Below are positions 9,437 to 17,569 of a DNA stretch of 64,000 bases, one piece after another; the stretch's first letter is position 1, and each line of letters opens with the position of its first letter. Under the pieces are notes generated by a model. The model saw only the letters and a program-made list of their open reading frames with translations. It was not told where the DNA came from and ran no database searches. Origin of the DNA: an uncultured Desulfobacterium sp. (lineage in GTDB: Bacteria > Desulfobacterota > DSM-4660 > Desulfatiglandales > Desulfatiglandaceae). The position numbers were made by a program, and so were the translations under genes. Location: positions 213,070 to 277,069 of the forward strand of contig LT984854.1 of assembly GCA_900258555.1 (NCBI GenBank), in the 5' to 3' direction.

Positions 9437-10777
9437 ATGCATTGTAAATTGAAGCACACCCTTGCAAGCAGGGGCCAAGGTTATTTTTTCTTTCTATTTA
9501 TTTGTTTATTTATTGTTTTATTATCTTTTCCATGCATTAGTCGGGCAAGGATTTATATTGATATTAATGCCCCTTCATTCCAGAAATTCCAGATAGCCAT
9601 ACCGGAATTCGGGAGTCTCACCGGCCAGAATCAGTGCGGAGATTTTGGAGCAAATCTCTTGTCAGTGGTTTCAAGCGACCTTGATTTCAGCGGCCTTTTC
9701 AGCATCATAGACAAAAAGGCCTATCTGGTGGGGCAGGCCGCGGGTCTGAGCGCGGAGAACATTAACTATAAGGACTGGTCTGCCATAGGCGCTGAGCTTC
9801 TGTTGCTGGGAACCTATGCCTGCTCCGGCGGAACCCTGGAGATTGAGGCCAGATTATTCGACGTATTTTCAGGCCAGCAGGTCCTTGGCAAGAGGGTGTC
9901 AGGCAACAGGGACCACTATCGTTATCTGATCCACCGGCTGTCAAACGAGATTGTCCAAAAGCTGACCGGATACCCCGGCATATTTCTTACGAAGCTTTCC
10001 TTTATTTCAGATACATCGGGAAACAAAGAGGTCTATATCAGTGATTACGACGGATACAATGTAAAGCAGATCACCAGGGATCGCAGCATAATCCTGTTGC
10101 CGAGATTATCCCCTGACAGAAAAAGGATTACCTATACCTCTTATAAGGAAGGAGAGCCGATCCTTTATCTCCGAAATCTGGAATCAGGCAGCGTAAAGCG
10201 GCTCTCAGGCGGGGGCCCGGGTATGAACACCGGCGGATCATGGGCGCCTGACGGCGATAACCTTGCCGTGACCATCAGCAAAAAGGGCAATCCTGACATA
10301 TATATCATAGGCCTTGACGGCGGTATAACCGACCGGCTTACCACATATGACGGGATTGACATCTCACCGACTTATTCGCCTGACGGCAACAGAATCGCAT
10401 TTGTATCCGACCGCTCCGGTGCCCCACAGATTTACATCCTCGGTATGGGAAGCGGCAAGACTTCAAGGTTGACATACAACATGAAATACTGCACCTCTCC
10501 ATCCTGGTCTTCCCTGAACAGGATCGCCTTTGCAGGTATTGATGGGGGAAGGCTGGATATTTTTACAATAGATGCAAACGGGGGGCAGGCGGTCAGGTGC
10601 ACCAATGGCCAGGGAAAAAACGAAGACCCCTGCTGGTCTCCTGACGGCAGATACATTGTGTTCAGTTCAAACAGAAGCGGCCGTTATAACCTGTATATTA
10701 TGAACGCCAATGGTCAAAACCAAAAAAGGATCAAGGCGCTTTCAGGAAACCAGACATCCCCTAGCTGGGCGCAGTAA
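9437..10777 (+). CDS. tolB: Tol-Pal system periplasmic protein TolB
   Basis: TolB is a periplasmic protein that binds Pal and TolA. The 446-residue product begins with a long hydrophobic signal sequence (FFFLFICLFIVLLSFPC, about residues 17-33). An N-terminal domain comes next (about 45-200). The C-terminal six-bladed beta-propeller is built from repeats containing SPDGNRIAFVSDRSG-like motifs at about residues 220-440. Length and repeat pattern are normal. A GGAGG ribosome site lies about 12 bases before the ATG at 9437. Confidence 0.94.
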   Translation: MHCKLKHTLASRGQGYFFFLFICLFIVLLSFPCISRARIYIDINAPSFQKFQIAIPEFGSLTGQNQCGDFGANLLSVVSSDLDFSGLFSIIDKKAYLVGQAAGLSAENINYKDWSAIGAELLLLGTYACSGGTLEIEARLFDVFSGQQVLGKRVSGNRDHYRYLIHRLSNEIVQKLTGYPGIFLTKLSFISDTSGNKEVYISDYDGYNVKQITRDRSIILLPRLSPDRKRITYTSYKEGEPILYLRNLESGSVKRLSGGGPGMNTGGSWAPDGDNLAVTISKKGNPDIYIIGLDGGITDRLTTYDGIDISPTYSPDGNRIAFVSDRSGAPQIYILGMGSGKTSRLTYNMKYCTSPSWSSLNRIAFAGIDGGRLDIFTIDANGGQAVRCTNGQGKNEDPCWSPDGRYIVFSSNRSGRYNLYIMNANGQNQKRIKALSGNQTSPSWAQ

Positions 10778-10971
10778 AGCGATGCATACCCAGGCGGGGA
10801 AAGGATTTGACATTTGCCCTTTCAGGTCCGCATTTTTTCTTGAATTTTTTTTTGGTTTGGTAGTAAATACGTTTACGTAACATTTTAGGTGTTTCAAAAA
10901 AGGCTTAATTGCCCGAAGGCTGTCCGAGCGTATATTAATTCTTATCAATTCCTATCTAAGGAGGATATCAG

Positions 10972-11526
10972 ATGATGAGAAAAGGTTTTTGGAATATTCT
11001 TTTTGTGTTTCTGTGCCTGGCCCTGATGCTGACGGTAGGCTGTTCAAAAAAGAAGATTGATACTTCACCCACAGAGGGAGAATCCTCTACCATGGGCAAT
11101 GGCGCCATTCAAGACCTTGGCGATGGCGCCCGTGCCGGAGATGCGGTGCGTGACAAGCGATTAAGCGAGATAGAAGGTGAGGAGGGGGCAACCCACGGAG
11201 ATGCAACCATCTACTTTGATTATGACAGCTCAGAGTTGAGCTCTGACGCCCAGCGCACACTTAAAAAGGTGGCATCTTATCTCCAATCAAATAGTTCCGC
11301 TTCTGTAGATATTTCCGGTCACTGCGATGAAAGGGGTACAATAGAGTATAACCTTGCCCTTGGTGAGAAAAGGGCGCGGGCAGCAAAGAAATTTCTTGTC
11401 GCCCTGGGAATATCCGGCGATCGCATTTCATGCATCAGTTACGGCGAGGAAAAACCCATTGATCCCCAAAGTTCTGAGGAGGCCTGGGCAAAGAACCGTC
11501 GCGATGAGTTCGTGTATATAAGGTAA
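10972..11526 (+). CDS. pal: Peptidoglycan-associated lipoprotein Pal
   Basis: Pal is an outer-membrane lipoprotein that grips peptidoglycan. The 184-residue product has a lipobox (MLTVGC, Cys near residue 24), a short linker, and an OmpA-like domain with the Pal signature GHCDERGTIEYNLALGEKRA (residues about 123-142). An AAGGAGG site at 10958-10964 precedes the start. A 194-bp gap after tolB means it may also have its own promoter. Confidence 0.95.
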   Translation: MMRKGFWNILFVFLCLALMLTVGCSKKKIDTSPTEGESSTMGNGAIQDLGDGARAGDAVRDKRLSEIEGEEGATHGDATIYFDYDSSELSSDAQRTLKKVASYLQSNSSASVDISGHCDERGTIEYNLALGEKRARAAKKFLVALGISGDRISCISYGEEKPIDPQSSEEAWAKNRRDEFVYIR

Positions 11527-11545
11527 TGTGGAATAATCAGATTTC

Positions 11546-11583
11546 AGAGGAGATATCTCCCCATGCGGAAGGGTGTCTCCTCT
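11546..11583. repeat. Inverted repeat between pal and cpoB
   Basis: AGAGGAGA (11546-11553) and TCTCCTCT (11576-11583) are perfectly complementary with a 22-nt loop. No T run follows, so it is a weak terminator at best; it may tune expression between pal and the next gene. Confidence 0.5.
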
Positions 11584-11653
11584 AATACTGACCTGAGCGC
11601 GCCATGGGGGCGGACCATTCTCACTGCCTCTTGAATAAATAGGAGACGCAATC

Positions 11654-12508
11654 TTGAGCAAACATGTAATTTACGCCTTTGTCTCTTTTGTTTTGTCTCT
11701 TCTCTTCTTGGCTTCATGCGCCACAAGGGGAGATGTCTACGCCCTGTACAATAATATGAAGGCGCTGAATACACGGCTGAGCAAGGTGGAAAAAGGCCGT
11801 GAGAGTGTGGCCGAGGCAGGGGCCGAGCTTGACGGAATAAAAGAGGAGTTGCGCAGGATTTCAGGGGAGCTGGAGGAAAACAGTCACCTGGTAAAACGAG
11901 TTTCCGCACAAGACCCCAAACAACTGGAAGACATAAAAGTGCGGCTGTCTGCATTAGAAGAAAAGGTCTCCCAGATTTGCAAGCGCCTCAATATGGAAGA
12001 AACGCCTGCTGCAGCCCAGATAACACCGGGAACGGAAACTACTGGTGAAGGGCCCCCTGCACTAGTGACCAGGCCACCGGCAGCAGAAGGTGGACCAACA
12101 GCACCCTCCGGGGAGGGTGAAGGACAATCGGTCTCCCCTGAAGAGAAAAGTTATGCTGATGCTCTTGCTTTAAATAGGGAAGGAAGGCATGCGGAGGCGA
12201 TCGAGGCCTTTAAAGATTTTATGAAAACCTATCCCAAGTCCAATCTTGCCGGCAATGCCCAGTTCTGGACAGGAGAATCATATATGGCCCTGAAAAAATA
12301 CGAACAGGCTATATTGGCCTATCAGGAGGTCATCACAAAATATCCCAACGGAAACAAGGTGCCCGGTGCAATGCTCAAGCAGGCCATGTCCTTTATTGAG
12401 ATAAAAGACACGATCAGCGCCAAGTTGCTTCTGCAAAAGCTTATAAAGAAATATCCTAATTCAGATGAGGCAAAGACCGCCGAGGCAAAGCTGAGTACCT
12501 TGAAATAA
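11654..12508 (+). CDS. cpoB: Tol-Pal associated lipoprotein YbgF/CpoB
   Basis: The 284-residue product is exported (SFVLSLLFLASC lipobox, Cys near residue 22). A coiled-coil segment follows (about 30-115; ALNTRLSKVEKGRE, LEEKVSQICKRLN). The middle is proline- and glycine-rich, and the C-terminal domain has tetratricopeptide repeats from about residue 165 (YADALALNREGRHAEAIEAF). This is the architecture of YbgF/CpoB, which links the Tol system with peptidoglycan synthesis. The start is a TTG at 11654 preceded by AGGAGA at 11641. Unlike E. coli CpoB it appears to be a lipoprotein. It converges on the phosphofructokinase gene 11 bases downstream. Confidence 0.9.
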   Translation: MSKHVIYAFVSFVLSLLFLASCATRGDVYALYNNMKALNTRLSKVEKGRESVAEAGAELDGIKEELRRISGELEENSHLVKRVSAQDPKQLEDIKVRLSALEEKVSQICKRLNMEETPAAAQITPGTETTGEGPPALVTRPPAAEGGPTAPSGEGEGQSVSPEEKSYADALALNREGRHAEAIEAFKDFMKTYPKSNLAGNAQFWTGESYMALKKYEQAILAYQEVITKYPNGNKVPGAMLKQAMSFIEIKDTISAKLLLQKLIKKYPNSDEAKTAEAKLSTLK

Positions 12509-12519
12509 CGAATAACGGT

Positions 12520-13845
12520 TCATATTACCGGGTCGTACCCTGAAACCCCTGATCCGTTAACCATCTCAGGCGGCTGGCCGGTGGATTCCAGCACACTCCC
12601 CCACAACCTCCCATGAGGATCAATCCTCTTGCGCTTGGATACTGCAAGGGGGATGGGTACGTGTGTGTACTCCCCGTTCCAGTATCCCACCAGCATATTT
12701 GTCCTCCCGGACATTCCTGCATGGACGGCATTGTGGCCCAGGAGCAGACAGAAGACCGCGTCATGGGGATTCGCAGGCATGCTCCTTATGGTGTAACTCG
12801 GGTCTATGTATTTAAGATTTATCTCAAAATCCATTTTTTTGAAATACTGATTTATCTTGTCCTTGAGGAAAAGACCGATGTCCTGGAATTTGATGTTCCC
12901 CGAGGCATCCCGTTCGGTCGCTGCGGACATCAGCTCCTGCCCTGCGCCCTCGGCAACCACGATAACTGCGTGGCTTCTTGCCTCAAGTCGTTTTTTGAGC
13001 ACCTCAAGAAATGGTTCCAGATGGAAAGATACTTCAGGGACCAGGCAGAAATTGACCTCGCTGTTGGCCAGGCTTGCATTGGCGGCAATAAATCCGCTCT
13101 CCCTCCCCATCAGCTTCACCAACCCTATGCCGTTTCTTGCGCCTGCGGCCTCAGAGTGTGCGGAATAGATCGCGGTCCTGGACTCTCCGACTGCGGTCTC
13201 AAACCCGAAGGACTTGTGCACGTAAGAGATATCATTATCAATTGTCTTTGGAACACCTATGACACTGATCTTGAGGTTGCGCTTGGCGATCTCCTCTGCG
13301 ATCTTTTGCGCGCCCCGCAGGGTGCCGTCCCCTCCGATGGCAAAAAGGATTCCCACGTTCATACGATCAAGGGTATCCACCATATCTAAAATATCCTGTG
13401 GTCCCCGGGACGAGCCAAGGATAGTGCCGCCTGAATGCTGGATTTCTGCGACCCTTTTGGGCGTCAGTTCGAGGGGCTCATGCCGGTATTTGCTCGAAAT
13501 ACCCTCGTAGCCATAGCGGAAACCGAATACGTTTCTTACCCCGTAATGGTGGAAAAGGCTTAGAACGATCGCCCTGATCACATCATTAAGTCCGGGGCAA
13601 ATGCCCCCGCAGGTTACAATTCCGCATTTGAGTTTTGAAGGGTCAAAAAAGATCTTGTCCCTGGGACCGGCGGTTTCAAAGCCGGGCAGGGCATCGCCAT
13701 TTTTGAGTAACGGCATGATCTTTCTTGGGTCTGAGTGATAACTGACACGATCACCGTCGTCAACGAACTGCACTCCGCTCATCATTGAAGGGATGCGGCA
13801 CTCTCCCAACTTGGCTATCTCAAAGTCAGACTCGTTGTAACTCAT
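12520..13845 (-). CDS. 6-phosphofructokinase, long (group X) type
   Basis: The 441-residue enzyme phosphorylates fructose 6-phosphate in glycolysis. Motifs: CGGICPGLNDVIRAIV near residue 79, GGDGTLRGAQ near 173, GVPKTIDNDI near 197, and a substrate-binding MGRESGFIA near 247. The first motif carries Gly (GGDG, the ATP-type residue), while the second carries Lys (PKTIDND, shared with PPi-type and with plant and trypanosome enzymes). By established precedent, Gly plus Lys is found in ATP-dependent long-chain enzymes, so I predict ATP as donor. Pyrophosphate cannot be excluded. Its length exceeds the 320 residues of E. coli PfkA. Confidence 0.9.
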   Translation of the reverse strand: MSYNESDFEIAKLGECRIPSMMSGVQFVDDGDRVSYHSDPRKIMPLLKNGDALPGFETAGPRDKIFFDPSKLKCGIVTCGGICPGLNDVIRAIVLSLFHHYGVRNVFGFRYGYEGISSKYRHEPLELTPKRVAEIQHSGGTILGSSRGPQDILDMVDTLDRMNVGILFAIGGDGTLRGAQKIAEEIAKRNLKISVIGVPKTIDNDISYVHKSFGFETAVGESRTAIYSAHSEAAGARNGIGLVKLMGRESGFIAANASLANSEVNFCLVPEVSFHLEPFLEVLKKRLEARSHAVIVVAEGAGQELMSAATERDASGNIKFQDIGLFLKDKINQYFKKMDFEINLKYIDPSYTIRSMPANPHDAVFCLLLGHNAVHAGMSGRTNMLVGYWNGEYTHVPIPLAVSKRKRIDPHGRLWGSVLESTGQPPEMVNGSGVSGYDPVI

Positions 13846-14303
13846 ATGAACTCCGTAAAAGTATTTGATAACATGTCATGGAATGTATTCACCGAAAACA
13901 GTATGATGGTAAATTTTGCCTCTGTTTTTGTCAAGCACCCGAAGCAAATCCCAACAAAAGACCCTTCTCTATCGGGGTACTTCCGAAAGTCATTCGATAT
14001 TAACAATAAATTCTCCAATTCTTGCAATACATATCCCGCTTTTGACAATAAAGCATTCAACCCAGTGCATTCCTTTGTAAAGCTTTGTTTCAGTCCGAAC
14101 CAAGCCGCTGCCATTGTAAAAAGCATTTGGAGAAAAAAAGCTTGACGTAGTGCATTCCGTTTGCAAGAATAAACCGAATTGCTGTTCTGCGCGAAAAGCT
14201 TTACGGCGAATAGATGTTATAGATGTTGCGGGTGAGCCGCAGCGATTCAACAAAGGATAAAAAAATTTTTTATTTTAACAAGATACGTATAAGGAGGTTT
14301 GAA
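13846..14303. other. Intergenic region without convincing genes
   Basis: This AT-rich gap lies between the divergent phosphofructokinase and secreted-protein genes. Short open frames exist on both strands but none has a ribosome site or a recognisable product. A 10-bp direct repeat AGTGCATTCC occurs at 14064-14073 and 14149-14158. The second copy overlaps a weak promoter candidate, TTGACG (14142-14147) with AAGAAT (14165-14170) 17 bp later, which could serve the gene at 14304. Confidence 0.5.
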
Positions 14304-14831
14304 ATGTTCAGACAAAAAACCGGTTTAATTATGGCGATTTTATTGCTTGTTGGACTCTTTATCACAGGAGTTGCTGATGCAGCACCGGATATGAGCCAAT
14401 GGGTAGGCAAGTGGTTCAGCTATAAAGTGACCATGAAAGGGATTGCGGTTGCATTAGACGGTTCAAGTGTTCAAAAAGGCGGTGAGAAGGAATCAGGTTA
14501 TTTAAAAATTACGGAATGGAATCAGCCTGGCGAATACTTTCAGATTGACACCTATTTCTTGGACGATGGCCAGTGGCAAATGGACTCTCTGACATTCCAG
14601 TTTATGGCGGGGAATGATCTTACTTTTTTATTTGTATCGAACGATGCAGATGAGGTGGTTATCGCTGCCCTCGTTAAGGGGAAACTAAAGGACGGGGTCT
14701 TGAGGAGCGCTACGATAAAAAGCTGTGGTGGAATTATTGTTGAGAGTGAAGATGATGAGGTTCATGCAGGCAATGTTTCTCTTTCAGCTAAAATGATTCC
14801 TGAAACAAAGGTGCCGGACGCAATAAAATAA
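14304..14831 (+). CDS. Exported protein of unknown function
   Basis: The 175-residue product starts at an ATG with an excellent AAGGAGG site at 14291. It has a clear signal peptide (MFRQKTGLIMAILLLVGLFI, cleavage near ADAAPD at residue 30). The mature part is beta-rich: WVGKWFSYKVTMKG, then WQMDSLTFQFMAGNDLTFLF and a cysteine in KSCGGIIV. It resembles small secreted proteins often seen in deltaproteobacteria, but I do not recognise a family. It appears to be a single-gene unit. Confidence 0.75.
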   Translation: MFRQKTGLIMAILLLVGLFITGVADAAPDMSQWVGKWFSYKVTMKGIAVALDGSSVQKGGEKESGYLKITEWNQPGEYFQIDTYFLDDGQWQMDSLTFQFMAGNDLTFLFVSNDADEVVIAALVKGKLKDGVLRSATIKSCGGIIVESEDDEVHAGNVSLSAKMIPETKVPDAIK

Positions 14832-14936
14832 CCCTGACAAGCGAGGTATGGTGCGTTGGCCGAACCGAGCCGCCCCTCCTAAATACTGTCAGACCTATTG
14901 ACAGACTCATTCTGGCATCTTGCATCCATAAAGCAG

Positions 14937-14970
14937 ATAAGGGCATTGGCGAAACCGCTGATGCCCTTAT
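14937..14970. terminator. Bidirectional terminator-like hairpin
   Basis: ATAAGGGCAT (14937-14946) and ATGCCCTTAT (14961-14970) form a 10-bp perfect stem with a 14-nt loop. AT-rich sequence flanks it on both sides (TTATTTGTAT to the right). It sits between the secreted-protein gene and the oppositely oriented tRNA gene, where a shared terminator is expected. Confidence 0.7.
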
Positions 14971-14997
14971 TTGTATCTAGAAAAAATCAATTGTAAG

Positions 14998-15074
14998 TGG
15001 TCGGGACGACTGGATTTGAACCAGCGACTCCCGCGTCCCGAACGCGGTGCTCTACCAGACTGAGCCACGTCCCG
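14998..15074 (-). tRNA. tRNA-Pro (anticodon CGG), CCA encoded
   Basis: Read on the minus strand, the acceptor stem CGGGACG pairs with CGTCCCG, followed by ACCA, so the CCA end is genome-encoded. The anticodon stem CCGCG/CGCGG encloses the loop TTCGGGA, giving anticodon CGG (proline). The T arm contains GGTTCAAATCC. All arms are intact. Confidence 0.96.
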
Positions 15075-15116
15075 ACTGCACATCCCTATAGCCTAATTTT
15101 TATATTCTAGCAAGGA

Positions 15117-15785
15117 TCATTTGCGGGCTAGGATATCAATAAAATTTTCCATCATCCTTGCCGTGGCACCCCAGATCACATCACCGTTGAATTCAAATGC
15201 GGGCGTCTTATATTTTGTGCCCCCGCCATCCTCCATGAGATAGGTCTTTTTTTCCTTGTGGCATTCGACAAGCACATTCCATGGCACCTTGATCAGTCTC
15301 TTTACCTCGGATCGGCTGATGCTGAACTCATAACGACTGGGAAACAGCCCGACAAACGGATGGACAATAAAACCGGATTCCAGCGTAAGGGCATCATCAA
15401 TCCTGCCCAGAAGATCAACCACCTCTTCACAGGCACCGATCTCTTCACAGGATTCTCTTAGAACCGTCTCCTCGATGGAGTCATCTTCCTCATCCGCCGC
15501 CCCCCCCGGGAAGGAGATCTGGCCCTTATGGTGCTCGACCCTGTCGGTCCTCTTGGTAAACAGTACCTTATGGATACCTTCCTCCTTCATCAGGCCGATG
15601 AGCACCCCTGCGTGCTTGTAATGGGAAGGGGCATCATGGATTTGTCTTGGCTCTCTATTTTGGAGGGAGCGTCTTATCACCTCAGGCAAGTTTTCTTGAT
15701 CATAAATCATCTGATACATGCCGTCATGTTGTTGGGGAAAAGAGTAGCATAAGCTACCCAATTCCATATGTTTTGATATAGCCAT
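15117..15785 (-). CDS. NUDIX hydrolase, CoA pyrophosphatase (NudL-like)
   Basis: The product (up to 222 residues) carries the NUDIX box as GGAADEEDDSIEETVLRESC followed by EEIGA, preceded by KTDRVEHHKGQISFPGG-type sequence (residues about 78-97). That HxGxISFPGG context is characteristic of the CoA pyrophosphatase subgroup, which cleaves CoA and acyl-CoA to phosphopantetheine products. The ATG at 15785 overlaps the upstream pyrE gene by 32 bp. An internal ATG at 15719 gives 200 residues and no overlap, and neither has a strong ribosome site. CoA turnover fits a neighbourhood rich in acyl-CoA enzymes. Confidence 0.85.
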   Translation of the reverse strand: MAISKHMELGSLCYSFPQQHDGMYQMIYDQENLPEVIRRSLQNREPRQIHDAPSHYKHAGVLIGLMKEEGIHKVLFTKRTDRVEHHKGQISFPGGAADEEDDSIEETVLRESCEEIGACEEVVDLLGRIDDALTLESGFIVHPFVGLFPSRYEFSISRSEVKRLIKVPWNVLVECHKEKKTYLMEDGGGTKYKTPAFEFNGDVIWGATARMMENFIDILARK

Positions 15786-16512
15786 CGAATCGGGCCCTTA
15801 TCACATCGTCAATGGGTGTCTTTTTTCCGTTGATCAGTACGGGCACCCTTTCATCATAAAGATACCCTACTACCTCCCTTATACCGGCAACAGTATGGAC
15901 CGGAACACCGCTCTTGTCTACAAAATCAAGGACTGCGTTTTTGCCTTTCATTCCCTGAATCACATTGCCCTGTTCATCATACACCGCTGTGGTCTGCTCT
16001 CTGTCTACCGCAATACCGATGCCCGTCACCCTGATCCTAATGCCCATTGATTTTCGGGCGGCCTCTATCTTTTCCAAAAGCTCATACTTGGTGCCCATGG
16101 ACGTGGCGACATCATCTACTACAAAAACCCGGCACCCGTCGTAAAACGTATTGTTGACGAACATCATCTTTGCCCCGGTTGCCTCACCGTGCGTCTTTGC
16201 CTCTTTTCTGTCATATTCAAAAGGCAGATCATATCCATACCCTTTCCACAGGGCAATAGAGGTCGCAAGGGCAATAGCGCTTCCCTTATAAGAAGGACCC
16301 AGAATGATATCGGTATCCTTGACAAGATCTTTCGACACCATCATTTCAGCAAAAACATTCCCCAGTTCCATACACAGCCTGCCGGTCCTGAACATGGCCA
16401 TGTTTACAAAATAGGGTGTTGGACGTCCGTCTTTCAAGATAAGATCATCCGCAAAAAAAAGGGCGCCTGTTTCCGCCAGTGTTCTGGCCAAATGTCTTTT
16501 GTAATCATCCAT
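15754..16512 (-). CDS. pyrE: Orotate phosphoribosyltransferase
   Basis: PyrE makes orotidine 5'-phosphate from orotate and PRPP in pyrimidine synthesis. The 252-residue product has the PRPP-binding motif VFVVDDVATSMGTK (residues about 129-142), an N-terminal GALFFADDLILKDGRPTPYF, and ILGPSYKGSAIA. It is about 40 residues longer than typical PyrE because of an insertion and tail (MKGKNAVLDFVDKSG onward). The pyrG gene further along the same strand supports a pyrimidine role. Confidence 0.9.
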   Translation of the reverse strand: MDDYKRHLARTLAETGALFFADDLILKDGRPTPYFVNMAMFRTGRLCMELGNVFAEMMVSKDLVKDTDIILGPSYKGSAIALATSIALWKGYGYDLPFEYDRKEAKTHGEATGAKMMFVNNTFYDGCRVFVVDDVATSMGTKYELLEKIEAARKSMGIRIRVTGIGIAVDREQTTAVYDEQGNVIQGMKGKNAVLDFVDKSGVPVHTVAGIREVVGYLYDERVPVLINGKKTPIDDVIRARFDGYIKTYGIG

Positions 16513-16653
16513 ATCTTTCCATCAACCAACAGCTGAGAGCGAACAACAGGTCGGGACTGTTTAAAACCAGGCCTTATGCATATGGCTTATTATACTCAAC
16601 TCAGACGATGCTTCAATAAATATCTGGTGGATGTATTGGAATGGCGGAAATCA

Positions 16654-17211
16654 CTATAGGGTGGTGGATTGACTTTCAATCGCCTCAAGGGCCTTGGGGA
16701 TCAACTTTCTGATATAGACATCCTTGTCAAATGTGTTCATTTGAGAGTATTCCTCGGTGACGGGAAATCCCGGGCTCAGGACCGGTATCTTTGCGTGGAG
16801 GCTGGGCCCCAAACCTTCAAACCCGACGATCAACTCCACTAAGGGATATTCCTCACCCGGATATGCCTCAAGCCATCCCAGCCGTTTCATGCATTCAAAC
16901 CGAATCCGGTCGAGCAGAAAAAGATACTGGTCAATGACCAATATCTTCTGCTGCGGGTTCAATTCCTCAAATTCAAAGCCCGAGCCTAGCCCCTTTAGAT
17001 TCATGATCAGGTCGTAGAGGAGAAATGTCCCCTTGTCTCTTCCCTGTGCGAGGTAGCACAGGGTGTGCCTGGACAGGTGGCTTATCCTGGTCTTCAGGTC
17101 AAAGTCTTCATTAAAATGACTTTTCCAATTTCTGAAACCTCTGTTTGCCGCCACAACCATGCGGCTTTCGTTGAGGTCAATCACCTTCGACATCTGTTGA
17201 CTCCCGGCCAT
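16654..17211 (-). CDS. Conserved cytoplasmic protein of unknown function
   Basis: I do not recognise this family. The frame is open from 17277, but its first 22 codons overlap the upstream zinc-ribbon gene, so I place the start at the ATG at 17211 (185 residues). The sequence is soluble and mostly helical, with FLLYDLIMNLKGLGSGFEF and DRIRFECMKRLGWLEAYPG. The spacing to the upstream gene suggests the two are co-expressed. There is no membrane segment or metal motif. Confidence 0.65.
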   Translation of the reverse strand: MAGSQQMSKVIDLNESRMVVAANRGFRNWKSHFNEDFDLKTRISHLSRHTLCYLAQGRDKGTFLLYDLIMNLKGLGSGFEFEELNPQQKILVIDQYLFLLDRIRFECMKRLGWLEAYPGEEYPLVELIVGFEGLGPSLHAKIPVLSPGFPVTEEYSQMNTFDKDVYIRKLIPKALEAIESQSTTL

Positions 17212-17219
17212 TTTTTTCT

Positions 17220-17558
17220 CTAAAGAGTGCAACCGCATCTTATGCAGACCTGACTCTTCAACTGCTTTTTTCCACACTCAGGGCACATTGTAAAGTCGTT
17301 AAAGGAGGCTATCGAAACCCTTTGGCCCACGGGTTTTTTAATGTATTCCTGAATCTCAACCCTTCCACCTGCCTGGCGGACCGCACCGGCATATTGCATT
17401 GATATCTCGCGGTTGAGGCCTTCTTTTAGGACAACAGGGGCGCAATTGATTATTTTATCTACCAGCTCGGGTCGCGCATTGAGCAGGGCCATCCGTTTTT
17501 TGAACTGCTCTTTGTCGCCTGACAGACCATAAAAAATAACGCGATATTTCTTTGCCAT
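17220..17558 (-). CDS. Small protein with C-terminal zinc ribbon
   Basis: The 112-residue product has an N-terminal region (KKYRVIFYGLSGDKEQFKKR, ending with AGAVRQAGGRVEIQEY) that looks like a ferredoxin-fold or L7/L12-C-like peptide-binding module. A C-terminal zinc ribbon follows (MCPECGKK...CIRCGCTL; C-x2-C and C-x2-C pairs). Proteins with this layout recur in deltaproteobacteria, but I know of no assigned function. It lies 11 bases after the pyrG stop on the same strand, so it is probably in the pyrG operon. Confidence 0.7.
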   Translation of the reverse strand: MAKKYRVIFYGLSGDKEQFKKRMALLNARPELVDKIINCAPVVLKEGLNREISMQYAGAVRQAGGRVEIQEYIKKPVGQRVSIASFNDFTMCPECGKKQLKSQVCIRCGCTL

Positions 17559-17569
17559 TTAATTTCAAT

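Noticed and set aside
11546-11583. Intrinsic terminator between pal and cpoB
   Set aside because: The stem is real but no T run follows, and cpoB is normally co-transcribed; recorded only as an inverted repeat.
13842-14253. Open frames on both strands between the phosphofructokinase and secreted-protein genes
   Set aside because: No ribosome sites, unusual composition and no recognisable product; treated as intergenic.
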